Below are positions 17,479-26,629 of a DNA stretch of 64,000 bases, in pieces. The stretch's first letter is position 1; every line of letters starts with the position of its first letter. A program made the translations under genes and the position numbers. Location: NCBI GenBank assembly GCA_003202005.1, contig QJJF01000001.1, positions 217,099 through 281,098 of the forward strand, given 5' to 3'. Under the pieces are notes generated by a model. That model saw only the letters and a program-made list of their open reading frames with translations. It made no database searches and was not told the origin of the DNA. Source of the stretch: Williamsia faeni (GTDB taxonomy: Bacteria; Actinomycetota; Actinomycetes; Mycobacteriales; Mycobacteriaceae).

Positions 17479-19168
17479 TTCGTCCGCTTCCGTCGGCCCA
17501 CTCCAAGATCGGAACGCGGACGGCCGCACGAACCCCCGAATGGTATGCGGTGTGGTCACCGACGTTGGTCTCCACGATACGTGGTGTATATCCTGACCGC
17601 TGGAGCCGTTTGAGTCCCTCTGGTCCCCTCTGGCTGACAAACCAGTCGAAATCATGCGGAGACAAAACAACGGTGGTGTCGACGTCGGCCCGAACCACTG
17701 GACCGAGCAACACTTCCGGAACCTGTGTGATCCCGCGCATCCCCAGCAAACGCCACATCCGGTAAGGCAGATTCTGCTGCAGAAACGACTTGACCCGCGC
17801 CCGCGGTGTTTTCTGCCACTCCGGATCGCTTCGTGGCACACCGAGATCGGACGGATCGATCTCGCCGGTCATTGCGCTTTTGCGCCTCCATGACCATGCG
17901 ATCGCATTGATGAGGACCACAGCGCCCGTGCCGATCTCGCGTGCCACGTACGCCGCGTACCAGGATCCCGAACAGACTCCGGCAACCAACATCCCACTCG
18001 GCTCCGCACATGCCAACCGACCGATTTCGACTGCTTCCGCGATCGCTTCACTGGTATAGATTCCGGGTGACTTCGCACCAGGATCACCCGATTCCCCGAC
18101 GCCGGTGCGATCCCATCGAATCGCCTGACCACCGTGTGCAGCAACCTCCCGAGAGAGTTCCACCCATTCGCGATTGGGGCCGATATGGGTGTCATTGGCG
18201 GTCGAGAAGAGTACAACGGTTCGGGCCGGTTCGGACACAGATCCCGCAGGCGACGCCCGGATGGCGAAAACGCCCTGCTTGCCCAACCTTTCGATTTGCT
18301 CTCTGATCCGGATGCCGTTGGCACAGTCAAACTCCGCCACATTTCGGATCTCGGGCTCGGCGCCGAACGTCGATCGGGTCGTCTTCTGATCAATCCACGT
18401 GGCGATGCCGGTCACAGCCTGCCTCGGGATCGAAACAAGGAAGCTCGACGGCTGCGAGAACGCCTCCATCGCCTCGACCGTGATCACAGAGGCGGAGGTT
18501 CGCTCCACCATCGCAGACACCCGGCGATCTGTCGATTCCGGCCGCCTGACAACCAGCCAGTCCTTGACGCCGTCCGCGTCGCCGCGGATGTCGAGATCAG
18601 TGAATTCCTTTGCCGCCCCTGCCGAGAGGCTCGTACCGATCAGCGGGACAATGTCTGAATCTGCGCCGATGTCTTCGCTACCAACAGTGAGCTTGTAGAG
18701 ACTCTGCTGCTCACGGATGAATGCACGGCCACGGCCAACGGGATCCCAGTACACGACATTGCGGATCGAGTCTATTTGGTCCACAACACTTTCGAGGATA
18801 AGAGAACCGGCACGCAAGCCAACTGCCGTGATCTCTTCTGCGCCGCACTCATGCGCAAAGGCCACCGCATGCCGCACGCTCTCCTTCCATCTGGACACCG
18901 AATCGACCCGGACCTGTGCATCAGATGAGTCACCGACGCCAAGATAGTCGAAGCGAATTGCCATGATCCGAAGCGCCGCGAGTGCGTCCGCCAGTAAACG
19001 CAGACCCCGGAGTGTGTCCCCTTGTTCCTTGCCCAGCGAACCGCACAAGATCGCCGCTCCGCGCACACGCCTGTCGGCAGGGAGGTGGACGGCACCGAAA
19101 AGGGGGCTTTCTTCTGGCCCGAAGAATGTTGGCAGCTCTATCGTCTTCACACGATTTCCCTGGGTCAT
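17471..19168 (-). CDS. Tandem alpha/beta-hydrolase protein
   Basis: A 565-residue protein with two alpha/beta-hydrolase halves. The first (about 5-260) has AAILCGSLGKEQGD and IMAIRFDYLGVGDS, but its nucleophile elbow reads VGLRAGS rather than GxSxG, so it is probably inactive. The second (about 290-560) has AIRWDRTGVGESG, VAGVCSGSWYAA (a GxCxGS elbow, Cys in place of Ser) and HTAYHSG with a possible catalytic His. The layout recalls hydrolases linked to exosortase/EPS loci, but the Cys-type elbow is unusual. Overlaps the genes on both sides, so it is co-transcribed in EPS cluster 1. Confidence 0.72.
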   Translation of the reverse strand: MTQGNRVKTIELPTFFGPEESPLFGAVHLPADRRVRGAAILCGSLGKEQGDTLRGLRLLADALAALRIMAIRFDYLGVGDSSDAQVRVDSVSRWKESVRHAVAFAHECGAEEITAVGLRAGSLILESVVDQIDSIRNVVYWDPVGRGRAFIREQQSLYKLTVGSEDIGADSDIVPLIGTSLSAGAAKEFTDLDIRGDADGVKDWLVVRRPESTDRRVSAMVERTSASVITVEAMEAFSQPSSFLVSIPRQAVTGIATWIDQKTTRSTFGAEPEIRNVAEFDCANGIRIREQIERLGKQGVFAIRASPAGSVSEPARTVVLFSTANDTHIGPNREWVELSREVAAHGGQAIRWDRTGVGESGDPGAKSPGIYTSEAIAEAVEIGRLACAEPSGMLVAGVCSGSWYAAYVAREIGTGAVVLINAIAWSWRRKSAMTGEIDPSDLGVPRSDPEWQKTPRARVKSFLQQNLPYRMWRLLGMRGITQVPEVLLGPVVRADVDTTVVLSPHDFDWFVSQRGPEGLKRLQRSGYTPRIVETNVGDHTAYHSGVRAAVRVPILEWADGSGRND

Positions 19169-20628
19169 CGGTTCAGTTCTCTGGGTTCGACGCTTTCAGT
19201 GGATGAGGCCGCGCCGTTACCCTGATCCGTCTGGTTTTCAACGTCGTCCGGCGCCGGTGTGGCCAAACCGATCGGATGGCCGGTGTCAGAGTTCGGGACA
19301 GACGACCGATGAACGCCCGCAGTACTGCGTCGCCTCCTCGTGATCCGGGTCCACAACGAACCTCCTGATCCCGATTTCGCCACCTCTCCGGCCGTCACGT
19401 TATCGCTGACCCCGACGCCGATACCGGCTGTTGCCACTTCGATCAAACCCGACGCCACTGAATCCATCTCGGACGCATCGAGACCACCGAGTTGGACTAC
19501 CAGAACAGCGACAACCGGATGCTGTGCGGCCGAAGTGATCTCCGGAGACCCATCGAGCTCCCCCATCTGTACGACAACGAAATCCGCGATCTCCTCCAAG
19601 GTATCGAGCACCTTTCCGAACCGCGGAGAGGCGATCAGGTTGACCGATGACTCGTCGACCAGGCCCGAGCCCATGGTCCGTAGATCGCTGGTGTCAGACC
19701 CGCTCAGGCAGTCGATGGTGTTGACCGCACCGATCAGAACCTCGCCCAGACCGGGGCCCTCGCCAGTGGCCGCCACTCGGCCGAACCGGGCGTCCACCAG
19801 AATGGTTCGTCGTCCGGCCTTGATCAGGGTGGACACCAAGGCATTGCCAACCGGGGCGGAATCGGCGCCGACCCCCGTCACGAAGACTGTCTTGACCCCA
19901 CTGACTGCATTGGCCGCAAGCACATCGGTTCGCACCATCCGCATCTGTGCGTCAGCCGGATGGCCGGCATTCACCGGACCGATCACCGGTATGCGCAGGG
20001 CGCGGGACGCAGCATCCGCAGTGAATACGGTCCGAACGGACCGATCACGAACAAAGGCGATCAGGGTTCCCAGCGCCAACCCGGCAACGAGGCCGGCAGC
20101 GGCATAGAGGAATGTGCTCGAACTTACTGCAGTGCCTTCAGATGGCGGATCGACGACCGACAAGCTTGCGGCCGGATTTCCGCCTCCCGGCGGGGATTCG
20201 AGGCGACGAATCAAAGCTTGCAACTGTTCGTCGACAGCCGCATTCAGTGCGTGCGCCTCATCAGCCGACGCCCCGGTCGTGGTGATGTTCAACAAGACCG
20301 TTCCCGGCGGATACCCGACAGTGATCCGCGCCCCGATCTCGGCCGGCGTGGCATCGAGGTCCAGTTGATCGATGACTGCCTGGGTCACGGCCTCCCCGTT
20401 CGCGAGCGATGCGTACGACACCAGACGCTGTTGGGCGGCCTGAACCGATTGGAAGGCGTCATTTGATCCCGGAGTGGTCTGGATCGACACATACATCTGG
20501 CTACTGGAGGTGTAGGTGGTCTCCTGAAGTAAGGAGTACCCCGCGCCCGCGATGATCCCTAGCAGCGCGCACACGACGACGATCCGCCAGCGCCTCCGGG
20601 CGATCGCGAAATATTGGGTCACGCCCAT
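19165..20628 (-). CDS. Wzz/YveK-type chain-length protein with degenerate ATPase domain
   Basis: A 487-residue protein: short cytoplasmic start, TM helix near 17-35 (IVVVCALLGIIAGAGYS), external Wzz domain, second TM near 170-190, then a cytoplasmic domain related to bacterial tyrosine kinases. The P-loop is destroyed (VTGVGADSAPVGNAL in place of GEGKS/T), while TILVDARFG resembles the second Walker motif. There is no Tyr cluster at the C terminus. It probably acts as a polysaccharide co-polymerase setting chain length without kinase activity. It overlaps the Wzy-like gene upstream. Confidence 0.85.
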   Translation of the reverse strand: MGVTQYFAIARRRWRIVVVCALLGIIAGAGYSLLQETTYTSSSQMYVSIQTTPGSNDAFQSVQAAQQRLVSYASLANGEAVTQAVIDQLDLDATPAEIGARITVGYPPGTVLLNITTTGASADEAHALNAAVDEQLQALIRRLESPPGGGNPAASLSVVDPPSEGTAVSSSTFLYAAAGLVAGLALGTLIAFVRDRSVRTVFTADAASRALRIPVIGPVNAGHPADAQMRMVRTDVLAANAVSGVKTVFVTGVGADSAPVGNALVSTLIKAGRRTILVDARFGRVAATGEGPGLGEVLIGAVNTIDCLSGSDTSDLRTMGSGLVDESSVNLIASPRFGKVLDTLEEIADFVVVQMGELDGSPEITSAAQHPVVAVLVVQLGGLDASEMDSVASGLIEVATAGIGVGVSDNVTAGEVAKSGSGGSLWTRITRRRRSTAGVHRSSVPNSDTGHPIGLATPAPDDVENQTDQGNGAASSTESVEPRELNR

Positions 20629-22040
20629 TGCTCGGCCCTCTCTCTGTTTGGTGCCGTCGCCTGCACGTGAGACAAGCTGACCTCGGCCGGCTCCCGACGC
20701 ACTCTGATCCGGTTACGGCATTCGATGACAACGATCGACAGAACCCAGACGACGACGGCACCCTGTAATCCTTTGCCAAGCGTCTCGGTGATGCCGAGTG
20801 CGCCACGTTCGAATACCGTCGGTACGGCAACCAGGCTGATGCCGAGCGCTATCAAGAATATGAAACGCGACTGCAGCATCTTCGTCACGGCGACCAAGAC
20901 CGCCAAGACGAACGCACTCTCTATAAGTACGCCCAAATAGCCACCTAAAAGCAATCCTTCGTTGATATGACCCTCCGCCAACGAAACACTCACGTTCCGC
21001 ATGTCCACAGACGAGCCCCGAACCTCTTGGGCCCACCGGGTACCGGACTGAAACTTCTCGATCCCGAGCTGAGAGGGGAGCAAATTCTTGAACATGTTCG
21101 TAACCGCGAAGTCGGGGCTGATCCAGCTGCGGCCGTTCATGTAATACACGTCCGTCGACGCCTCGAAAAGATCAAAACGCCGAATGATGCTGAGCAGCGG
21201 TTGGACCGGCGCCGGATACGCCGATGCGACGAGTGATGAGGCCATCTCGTCCGCTGCAGTGACTTTGAACGACTGTAGCCAACCGAATGCCAGACCGACG
21301 CCGACGGCGCCTGCCCCGACCGTGATGAGTCGGCGGCGGGTGAACCCCTCGATCGCGAAGCGGATGGCGATCGCAAGGGCGGCGCCGAGCATCGGTGTCT
21401 TCGACTCGATCATGATGCCCCAGACGAGTTCGCCGATCAGAAGAGGCAGGAGTATCGCCACCGTGGCCCCACGGCGCGACGATCGGTAATAGATGATCAG
21501 GCCAAGTGCACCAAGGCTTCCCACTCCCGCCAGAACATCGAGGTACGGGTTCGAACTCGAGACATCACCCGCGCTACCGGCCGAGCCGGTGGCGATCGAC
21601 GTGAGTCGGGCCAGCAAACCGACGACGTAGGCCACTGCAAGGGTGGGTACCAGGTTCGAATTCGACTGCCAGCCTGTACGTTCAGCTTCCGATACAGCGA
21701 TTCCCGCCTTCATTCTCCGATGGCAGGCTACGTAAACGGCGACGACGACCACGTAGATCCAGATGCCCACCGCGACCGGATGCAGTGCATGTGCAATTGC
21801 GTACGGATATCCCAGTTCGGACAGCCGCGGATCCGCGATACTGTCGGCGTACTGCGGGGTGGGATTCACCGACAACTGCACCAGCGGCCGCAGAACAAAT
21901 GACAACGCCCAGTAGACCGCCTGCGCCAGGAGCAGAACCCGGACGAGGACCGGCGCAAAACACGCGACCACGATCAGCGCCAGCAGTGCGAACACCACCA
22001 GCAAAATTTGCGACTGCGGTGAGAACGGTTCAGCAAACAT
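20619..22040 (-). CDS. Wzy-type polysaccharide polymerase (O-antigen ligase-like)
   Basis: About 473 residues from ATG 22040, which overlaps the upstream GT stop by 11 bases. Around eleven transmembrane helices (ILLVVFALLALIVVACFAPVLV first) and a long external loop in the C-terminal half (MNGRSWISPDFAVTNMFKNLLP to VSLAEGHINEG) match the Wzy layout. Sequence identity in this family is low, so the call rests on topology and on a position between flippase/GT genes and a Wzz-like gene. Confidence 0.75.
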   Translation of the reverse strand: MFAEPFSPQSQILLVVFALLALIVVACFAPVLVRVLLLAQAVYWALSFVLRPLVQLSVNPTPQYADSIADPRLSELGYPYAIAHALHPVAVGIWIYVVVVAVYVACHRRMKAGIAVSEAERTGWQSNSNLVPTLAVAYVVGLLARLTSIATGSAGSAGDVSSSNPYLDVLAGVGSLGALGLIIYYRSSRRGATVAILLPLLIGELVWGIMIESKTPMLGAALAIAIRFAIEGFTRRRLITVGAGAVGVGLAFGWLQSFKVTAADEMASSLVASAYPAPVQPLLSIIRRFDLFEASTDVYYMNGRSWISPDFAVTNMFKNLLPSQLGIEKFQSGTRWAQEVRGSSVDMRNVSVSLAEGHINEGLLLGGYLGVLIESAFVLAVLVAVTKMLQSRFIFLIALGISLVAVPTVFERGALGITETLGKGLQGAVVVWVLSIVVIECRNRIRVRREPAEVSLSHVQATAPNRERAEQWA

Positions 22041-23034
22041 CGGCGAGAATCTCTCGTGCGCGATCGACATAGCGGTGGCCGCCCCCGGCGATCCGGCGGT
22101 AGCCGGCCTCGGCGATCGCGGTGACTTCGGCGGGAGACCGGGTGCACCGATGAAGCTGTGACTCCAGTTCCGCCTCGTCCGAGAAGAGCAACGCCTCGGT
22201 GCCATCGTCGAGAAGTTCGAGGTGTTCGGGAGTTCGTTCTCCCACGAACAAACCGCCGGCCGCGGGGACCTCGAAGGTCCGGCACGTGTGGGTGTCTCTG
22301 TTGTCGGAATTGAGTAATATCAGGTTCGCCGTCACCGGCGCGATGGCGACCGAAAAATCCTGACCGTATTGGGGCCCGGCCACTGTTGCCGACGATTTGA
22401 GCACGAGAGGGTCGCGCTGCCAGCCCGGTCCGGCCAGGTACATGTTGCCGCGGAACTGTTTGGCGAGCCGATGCAAAAGGTCGACGCGGTCGGGTCGGCG
22501 CGACCCGATGAATCCGACTTGGAAGCGCCTGGTCGTGCGTGCAGCACACGGCAGGTGCCAGGCCGGATCGTAAGCGCTGAGCACAAAGGTCACATGCTTA
22601 CCACCACGCTCGATGATCTCCGGGACGTTGTGTCGCTTGGTAGTGACGATCGAATCCCATCGCGATTCGGACGCCAGGTACTCCGGTGTCGTGTTGTACG
22701 GATTGGAGACGTCGTCGGCGCTGTAGTGGACGTGCAAACCTGCAGGTACGTTCAGCAACCGACCCTGGTCGAGGTGAATGGTCTTGTAGCAGAATAGAAT
22801 ATCCGGTTTGATAACAGCGGCTGCTGTCTCGATCTCGTCCTGGACCGCTGCAGTGGTCCAGGACGCGCGGCGGCCACTCACCTTCGCGTACAGCCACGGT
22901 GGGCTCAGCCGCGTCGGCAACGTCACCCGACTCGAGTCGACCACGTCGACCACGTGCCCGGCCTGTCGGAATCCGTCGGCCAATGAGCGGGCGTTGCTGC
23001 CGACCCAGTCGTCGCCGACAAAGAGAATTTTCAC
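22030..23034 (-). CDS. CgeB-like glycosyltransferase
   Basis: A 334-residue protein of the CgeB / Glyco_trans_1_2 group: ILFVGDDWVGSNARSLADG start, CYKTIHLD and HYSADDVSNPYN in the middle, GFIGSRRPDR starting the donor half, and CRTFEVPAAGGLFVGERTPE at the sugar-nucleotide site. The last part (ALLFSDEAELESQL) is typical. It probably adds one sugar of the repeat unit. It lies between the Wzx-like and Wzy-like genes, overlapping both. Confidence 0.82.
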   Translation of the reverse strand: MKILFVGDDWVGSNARSLADGFRQAGHVVDVVDSSRVTLPTRLSPPWLYAKVSGRRASWTTAAVQDEIETAAAVIKPDILFCYKTIHLDQGRLLNVPAGLHVHYSADDVSNPYNTTPEYLASESRWDSIVTTKRHNVPEIIERGGKHVTFVLSAYDPAWHLPCAARTTRRFQVGFIGSRRPDRVDLLHRLAKQFRGNMYLAGPGWQRDPLVLKSSATVAGPQYGQDFSVAIAPVTANLILLNSDNRDTHTCRTFEVPAAGGLFVGERTPEHLELLDDGTEALLFSDEAELESQLHRCTRSPAEVTAIAEAGYRRIAGGGHRYVDRAREILADVC

Positions 23035-24368
23035 TATGCACCACCAGATTTCGCTGTTCCGTGCTGCAACGACTTCTCAGTCCCACTGTTTTCGGGACGC
23101 ACCAACGGATGCAGTCGAATCAGGTGTCGGACCCGGAGCAGATAGAAGCAAGCGACAACCGTTTCGGCGACCAACATCCCGGTGACCACCGTCCACACCG
23201 AATGGTTGTGCAATGCGACTCCCAGGAAGATCAGAATACAAGCGGTGCCGATGAGCGAGCCGTAGAGCACGCCGCGCGCGTCCCTGCAAACCGGTAAGAC
23301 GGCGGTGGTGACAAACGATGCGACGGCAGTGCCGGGCAGGATGAAGGCCTGCAATTGCATCACCGGGACCGCAGCCCGAAAATTGTCGCCAAAGACGAGT
23401 GGGATCGCGAACGGGGCGACGAGCGCGAGAGCGACCGCGAAGACCACTGAGAGTAGGAACACCCCGAGGATGCCCCGCCGGATTGTGTGCCAGAAATCGG
23501 CGGCCTGCCGCCGGGCTGCAAAGCGGGGCAACAGGCCGAATCCGATCGCATCAAGCATTGACGAGGCGGCCTGCACCGGGCGATCACTGGCCGAGAAGAT
23601 CCCGAGCGACCGCGCCGAAAGGGAAAGCGAGAACAGTGTGGCCACGCCCTGTTCGTAGGTGTTCTCAAGCATCCGGGAGGTGAGTACCGGGATACCCATG
23701 CGCACCATGGGACCTATCGCTTTCGGGCGCCGAGGCATCCCGTACTCACGAATGGTGGAGGTCCAGGTCCACACCACGGAAACGAGACTCGACCCGGCGA
23801 GACAGAACATCGCAACGTACGGCGTTCGTACATTGGGCAGGATGGCGACGATCAACACAAGATAGAGCACCCTCCCGCACATCTCGATGATCATGAGACG
23901 ACCGAAACGGGCCTGCCCCAGGAGAATCCAGCCTTCTCCCATCGCGGAAACTCCCCCACAAACCAGACCGACCACAACCATCCGTATGTGCGGGTGGGTG
24001 TCGAACACCAGCACGACTGATGCGATGCAAACGATCACGGAGAGAATGCCGAGCCGGATCGCCAGATAGTTGCCGCGTAACGAGCGAACGTCTTCATCGC
24101 GAAGCTCAGCGGCAAGGAACGTCGTAATGCCCATGTCGATGAGGAGTGAGCCGAGAAAATATGCCGACATCCCCACCGCGAGCAGGCCCACACCGTCTGT
24201 CCCGAGCGTTCTGGCGATGAGCGGAAGCGTCACCAGAGTGATCAGATATTGCCCGTACTTACCGAAAGTCACATAAGCGATGTCACGAACCAGTGCAAGC
24301 TTGGCGAGTGTTCGTGAGTTACCGCCCGGTTTCATTTTCAGTCCGGTCGGATCGCTCGGATCAGCCAT
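23034..24368 (-). CDS. Wzx-type polysaccharide flippase
   Basis: About 444 residues from ATG 24368, overlapping the upstream GT4 stop by eight bases. Twelve or so helices of the polysaccharide-transport (PST/MOP) family: YGQYLITLVTLPLIARTLGTDGVGLLAVG at the N terminus is the classic Polysacc_synt signature. It would move the lipid-linked repeat unit across the membrane for the Wzy-like enzyme encoded two genes on. Confidence 0.88.
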   Translation of the reverse strand: MADPSDPTGLKMKPGGNSRTLAKLALVRDIAYVTFGKYGQYLITLVTLPLIARTLGTDGVGLLAVGMSAYFLGSLLIDMGITTFLAAELRDEDVRSLRGNYLAIRLGILSVIVCIASVVLVFDTHPHIRMVVVGLVCGGVSAMGEGWILLGQARFGRLMIIEMCGRVLYLVLIVAILPNVRTPYVAMFCLAGSSLVSVVWTWTSTIREYGMPRRPKAIGPMVRMGIPVLTSRMLENTYEQGVATLFSLSLSARSLGIFSASDRPVQAASSMLDAIGFGLLPRFAARRQAADFWHTIRRGILGVFLLSVVFAVALALVAPFAIPLVFGDNFRAAVPVMQLQAFILPGTAVASFVTTAVLPVCRDARGVLYGSLIGTACILIFLGVALHNHSVWTVVTGMLVAETVVACFYLLRVRHLIRLHPLVRPENSGTEKSLQHGTAKSGGA

Positions 24369-25542
24369 TCGGGCGCCCTCTGACGAGATTCGAGGACGGT
24401 GCACGAAGAAACCCGTCGACAGTGGCTGCGGTTTCCTCGACGGTGAATCTGGCAACCGTCGATCGCGCCCGCTCCGCAAGTTCCCATCGAAGCACGGGGT
24501 CACCTATCAGGTTGTCGAGCGCCTGCGTCAGGGCTTCGATGTCGGTGGGGTCGACGAGGAGCCCGTCCACGGCGTCGGTGACGATTTCCAGCGGTCCGCC
24601 GGCATTCGCGGCGATCACCGCGCAGCCCGCCGCCATCGCCTCCACAATCACCTGTCCGAACGGTTCGGTCGTTCGCGAACAGTGCACCGCGATGTCTGCG
24701 TCGGCAAGATAGGTCGATGGATCGGATACGTGGCCGGTGAAGGTCACCGAGTCGGTCAGTCCCAGTTCCGTGACCAATTCGGCCAGTTCACCTCCGAAGT
24801 CCTCGCCGAAGTGCGCGCCGCCGACAAAGGTCGCCTGTGGTTTGAACGCCGATCGGGCGAGCGCCCGCAAGAGCAGGTCTTGGCCCTTCCACCTTTCCAG
24901 GCGCCCGACCATGACGATTCGGACCTGGTCTGGTGGACGTTGTACGTGGACCGCCACGTCGACAGCTTCCACTCCCGGATACGCCACGACCGACCGCTTT
25001 CGATAGGTCATCAGGGACTGCAACGTCGAATTGCTGTTTGCGATGTACCCCGAGCTCACCGACCAGCCCAGAAACCGCAGGATGGAGGCCATCGCAGTCC
25101 CGAAAAACTCAGATGAAACCCGATCGTGCACGTGCCAGATGACCGGGACCCGCGCCCGGCGGGCAGCGACCGCACCCATCAGCAACGCTTTGGTCGATTC
25201 GGCGACGACAACAGTGGAACCACTCGTCCGGATCACCTCACCGATGTCCCAGCCGAGCCGGACCATTTGCCACGCCCCGGACAAAATCGCGATACGTGCG
25301 CCACCAATCGTCACTTTCGTGCTGTCGAACTGGCCGGACACCACGCGCACCGGCACCCCTCGTCTGCTGAGTTCGGCGACCATCGGGCCATCCTGAGTGA
25401 ACAGTACCGTTGAGGTCACGCCCATGCTCCGCAAAGCGGTTGCCAGGCGGACGGTGGCCAGTTCGGCACCAGAAGCGGCCGCGGTGTGCGAGAGAAAGGT
25501 GATCGCGGGTTCGCGGACGGCCACCGATCGACGTCCGATCAC
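24361..25542 (-). CDS. GT4-family glycosyltransferase
   Basis: A 393-residue GT-B enzyme: ITFLSHTAAASGAELATVRLA start, VIWHVHDRV, VMVGRLERWKGQDLLL (donor-domain entry), DIAVHCSRTTEPFGQVIVEAMAAGCAVIA (the E-x7-E nucleotide-sugar motif) and AGGPLEIV. It is cytoplasmic or peripheral and adds a retained-configuration sugar to the lipid-linked repeat unit. It overlaps both neighbours in the operon. The sugar specificity cannot be read. Confidence 0.9.
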   Translation of the reverse strand: MIGRRSVAVREPAITFLSHTAAASGAELATVRLATALRSMGVTSTVLFTQDGPMVAELSRRGVPVRVVSGQFDSTKVTIGGARIAILSGAWQMVRLGWDIGEVIRTSGSTVVVAESTKALLMGAVAARRARVPVIWHVHDRVSSEFFGTAMASILRFLGWSVSSGYIANSNSTLQSLMTYRKRSVVAYPGVEAVDVAVHVQRPPDQVRIVMVGRLERWKGQDLLLRALARSAFKPQATFVGGAHFGEDFGGELAELVTELGLTDSVTFTGHVSDPSTYLADADIAVHCSRTTEPFGQVIVEAMAAGCAVIAANAGGPLEIVTDAVDGLLVDPTDIEALTQALDNLIGDPVLRWELAERARSTVARFTVEETAATVDGFLRAPSSNLVRGRPNG

Positions 25543-26618
25543 GAATCAAACCTGGAGTAGGCCTTCAGGTGCCGATCGACACATCGATCCCAAGTGAATT
25601 CGGCCGCACGGCTGCGGCATTCAGCGGCAGACGGACGCTCACCCTTGATCGCCCGGACGAGCCGGTCGGCGATGGCGACAGTATCTTCGCTGGGAACGAT
25701 CAAGCTGTCGTCAAATCCCCGCACCGAATCCGGTAGTCCGCCGGTATCGGTGACGATCGGTGCACGGCCTGCGGCCAATGATTCGAGTGCTATGAGTCCG
25801 AAGCCTTCGAGGGCCCGGGTGGGAACGACCGTGACGGTCGCCTGCCGGTACGCATCGGCCAATTCGATGTCGGATGCGTTACCCGCGAACGAGACAGACT
25901 CTCCGCAACCGGTGCCGGCGGCCTGTTCGCGCAGTGCCGCACCTTCGGTGCCGGTGCCGACGATCAGCAATTCGGCGTCGGGGATCTCGGCACGTACCGC
26001 ACCCCAGGCGTCGATCAATACGTCGATGCCCATCCGGCGCTCCAGTCGCCGTACGCACAACACGATCGGGCGGTCCGCGGATGGTTCGTCGGTGGCCAGT
26101 GAGAAGCGTTCGAGGTCGACACCCGGCGGGATCACCTCGATGATGGCCGGATCGACCCTGTAGTCATTGACGAGGAGGTTGCGCACGTACTCCGTCAACA
26201 CCACAACCAGATCGCTACCGGCGTACCTCCGACGTTCCCAAAGATACTTGGCTCGAACCGCCGCTGCGTTCTCTCCGCCGACCGCGCTCTCCGCCGCCCA
26301 CGGTCCGTGAAAATGAGTGACCAGACGGGTTCCCCTGCGCCGGCCCAAGACTGGCGGTCCATATAGCGCGAAATGTCGATCGACGATGGTGCCAGGTCTC
26401 GGGCTGGGCGACATGGATGCCCGCACGCGCGACAATGTCGAGCCGGTCGGCGCGCCCCAGCTGTGGGCACCGGCGGGAGGCCGGCCGAACGCAAAAGCAG
26501 AGACGTCAACACCCTCGGTTGCGATGAGTGCCTGCGCGAGATCGGTGAAATAACGGTTGAGCCCGCCGCGTGAGGTGCCGAACCACTCAGAACCGGCCAT
26601 CTGAATATCCATGGACAT
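25539..26618 (-). CDS. GT4-family glycosyltransferase
   Basis: About 359 residues from ATG 26618 (a second in-frame ATG lies two codons on); a longer upstream reading would run into the ligase gene. Motifs: MAGSEWFGTSRGGLNRYFTD, VTHFHGPWA, VLCVRRLERRMGIDVL, VVPTRALEGFGLIALESLAAGRAPIV and DTGGLPDSV. This is a standard GT-B retaining transferase. It follows the amino acid:carrier ligase by 11 bases, so the carrier-protein pathway and sugar assembly are transcribed together. Confidence 0.88.
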   Translation of the reverse strand: MSMDIQMAGSEWFGTSRGGLNRYFTDLAQALIATEGVDVSAFAFGRPPAGAHSWGAPTGSTLSRVRASMSPSPRPGTIVDRHFALYGPPVLGRRRGTRLVTHFHGPWAAESAVGGENAAAVRAKYLWERRRYAGSDLVVVLTEYVRNLLVNDYRVDPAIIEVIPPGVDLERFSLATDEPSADRPIVLCVRRLERRMGIDVLIDAWGAVRAEIPDAELLIVGTGTEGAALREQAAGTGCGESVSFAGNASDIELADAYRQATVTVVPTRALEGFGLIALESLAAGRAPIVTDTGGLPDSVRGFDDSLIVPSEDTVAIADRLVRAIKGERPSAAECRSRAAEFTWDRCVDRHLKAYSRFDS

Positions 26619-26629
26619 CCGACGCTCAC

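Noticed and set aside
17479-17841. N-terminal extension of the beta-helix lipoprotein
   Set aside because: The extra 120 residues overlap the hydrolase gene and would bury the twin-arginine signal. ATG 17478 gives a proper lipoprotein signal.
19340-20107. Long open frames opposite the Wzz-like gene (and similar long antisense frames such as 10420-11193)
   Set aside because: These are shadows produced by high GC in the third codon position. They are Arg/Ser/Pro/Thr-rich with no ribosome site or family similarity.
24369-24503. N-terminal extension of the first flippase
   Set aside because: It overlaps the preceding GT4 gene and adds non-hydrophobic sequence. The ATG at 24368 gives the normal 8-bp operon overlap.
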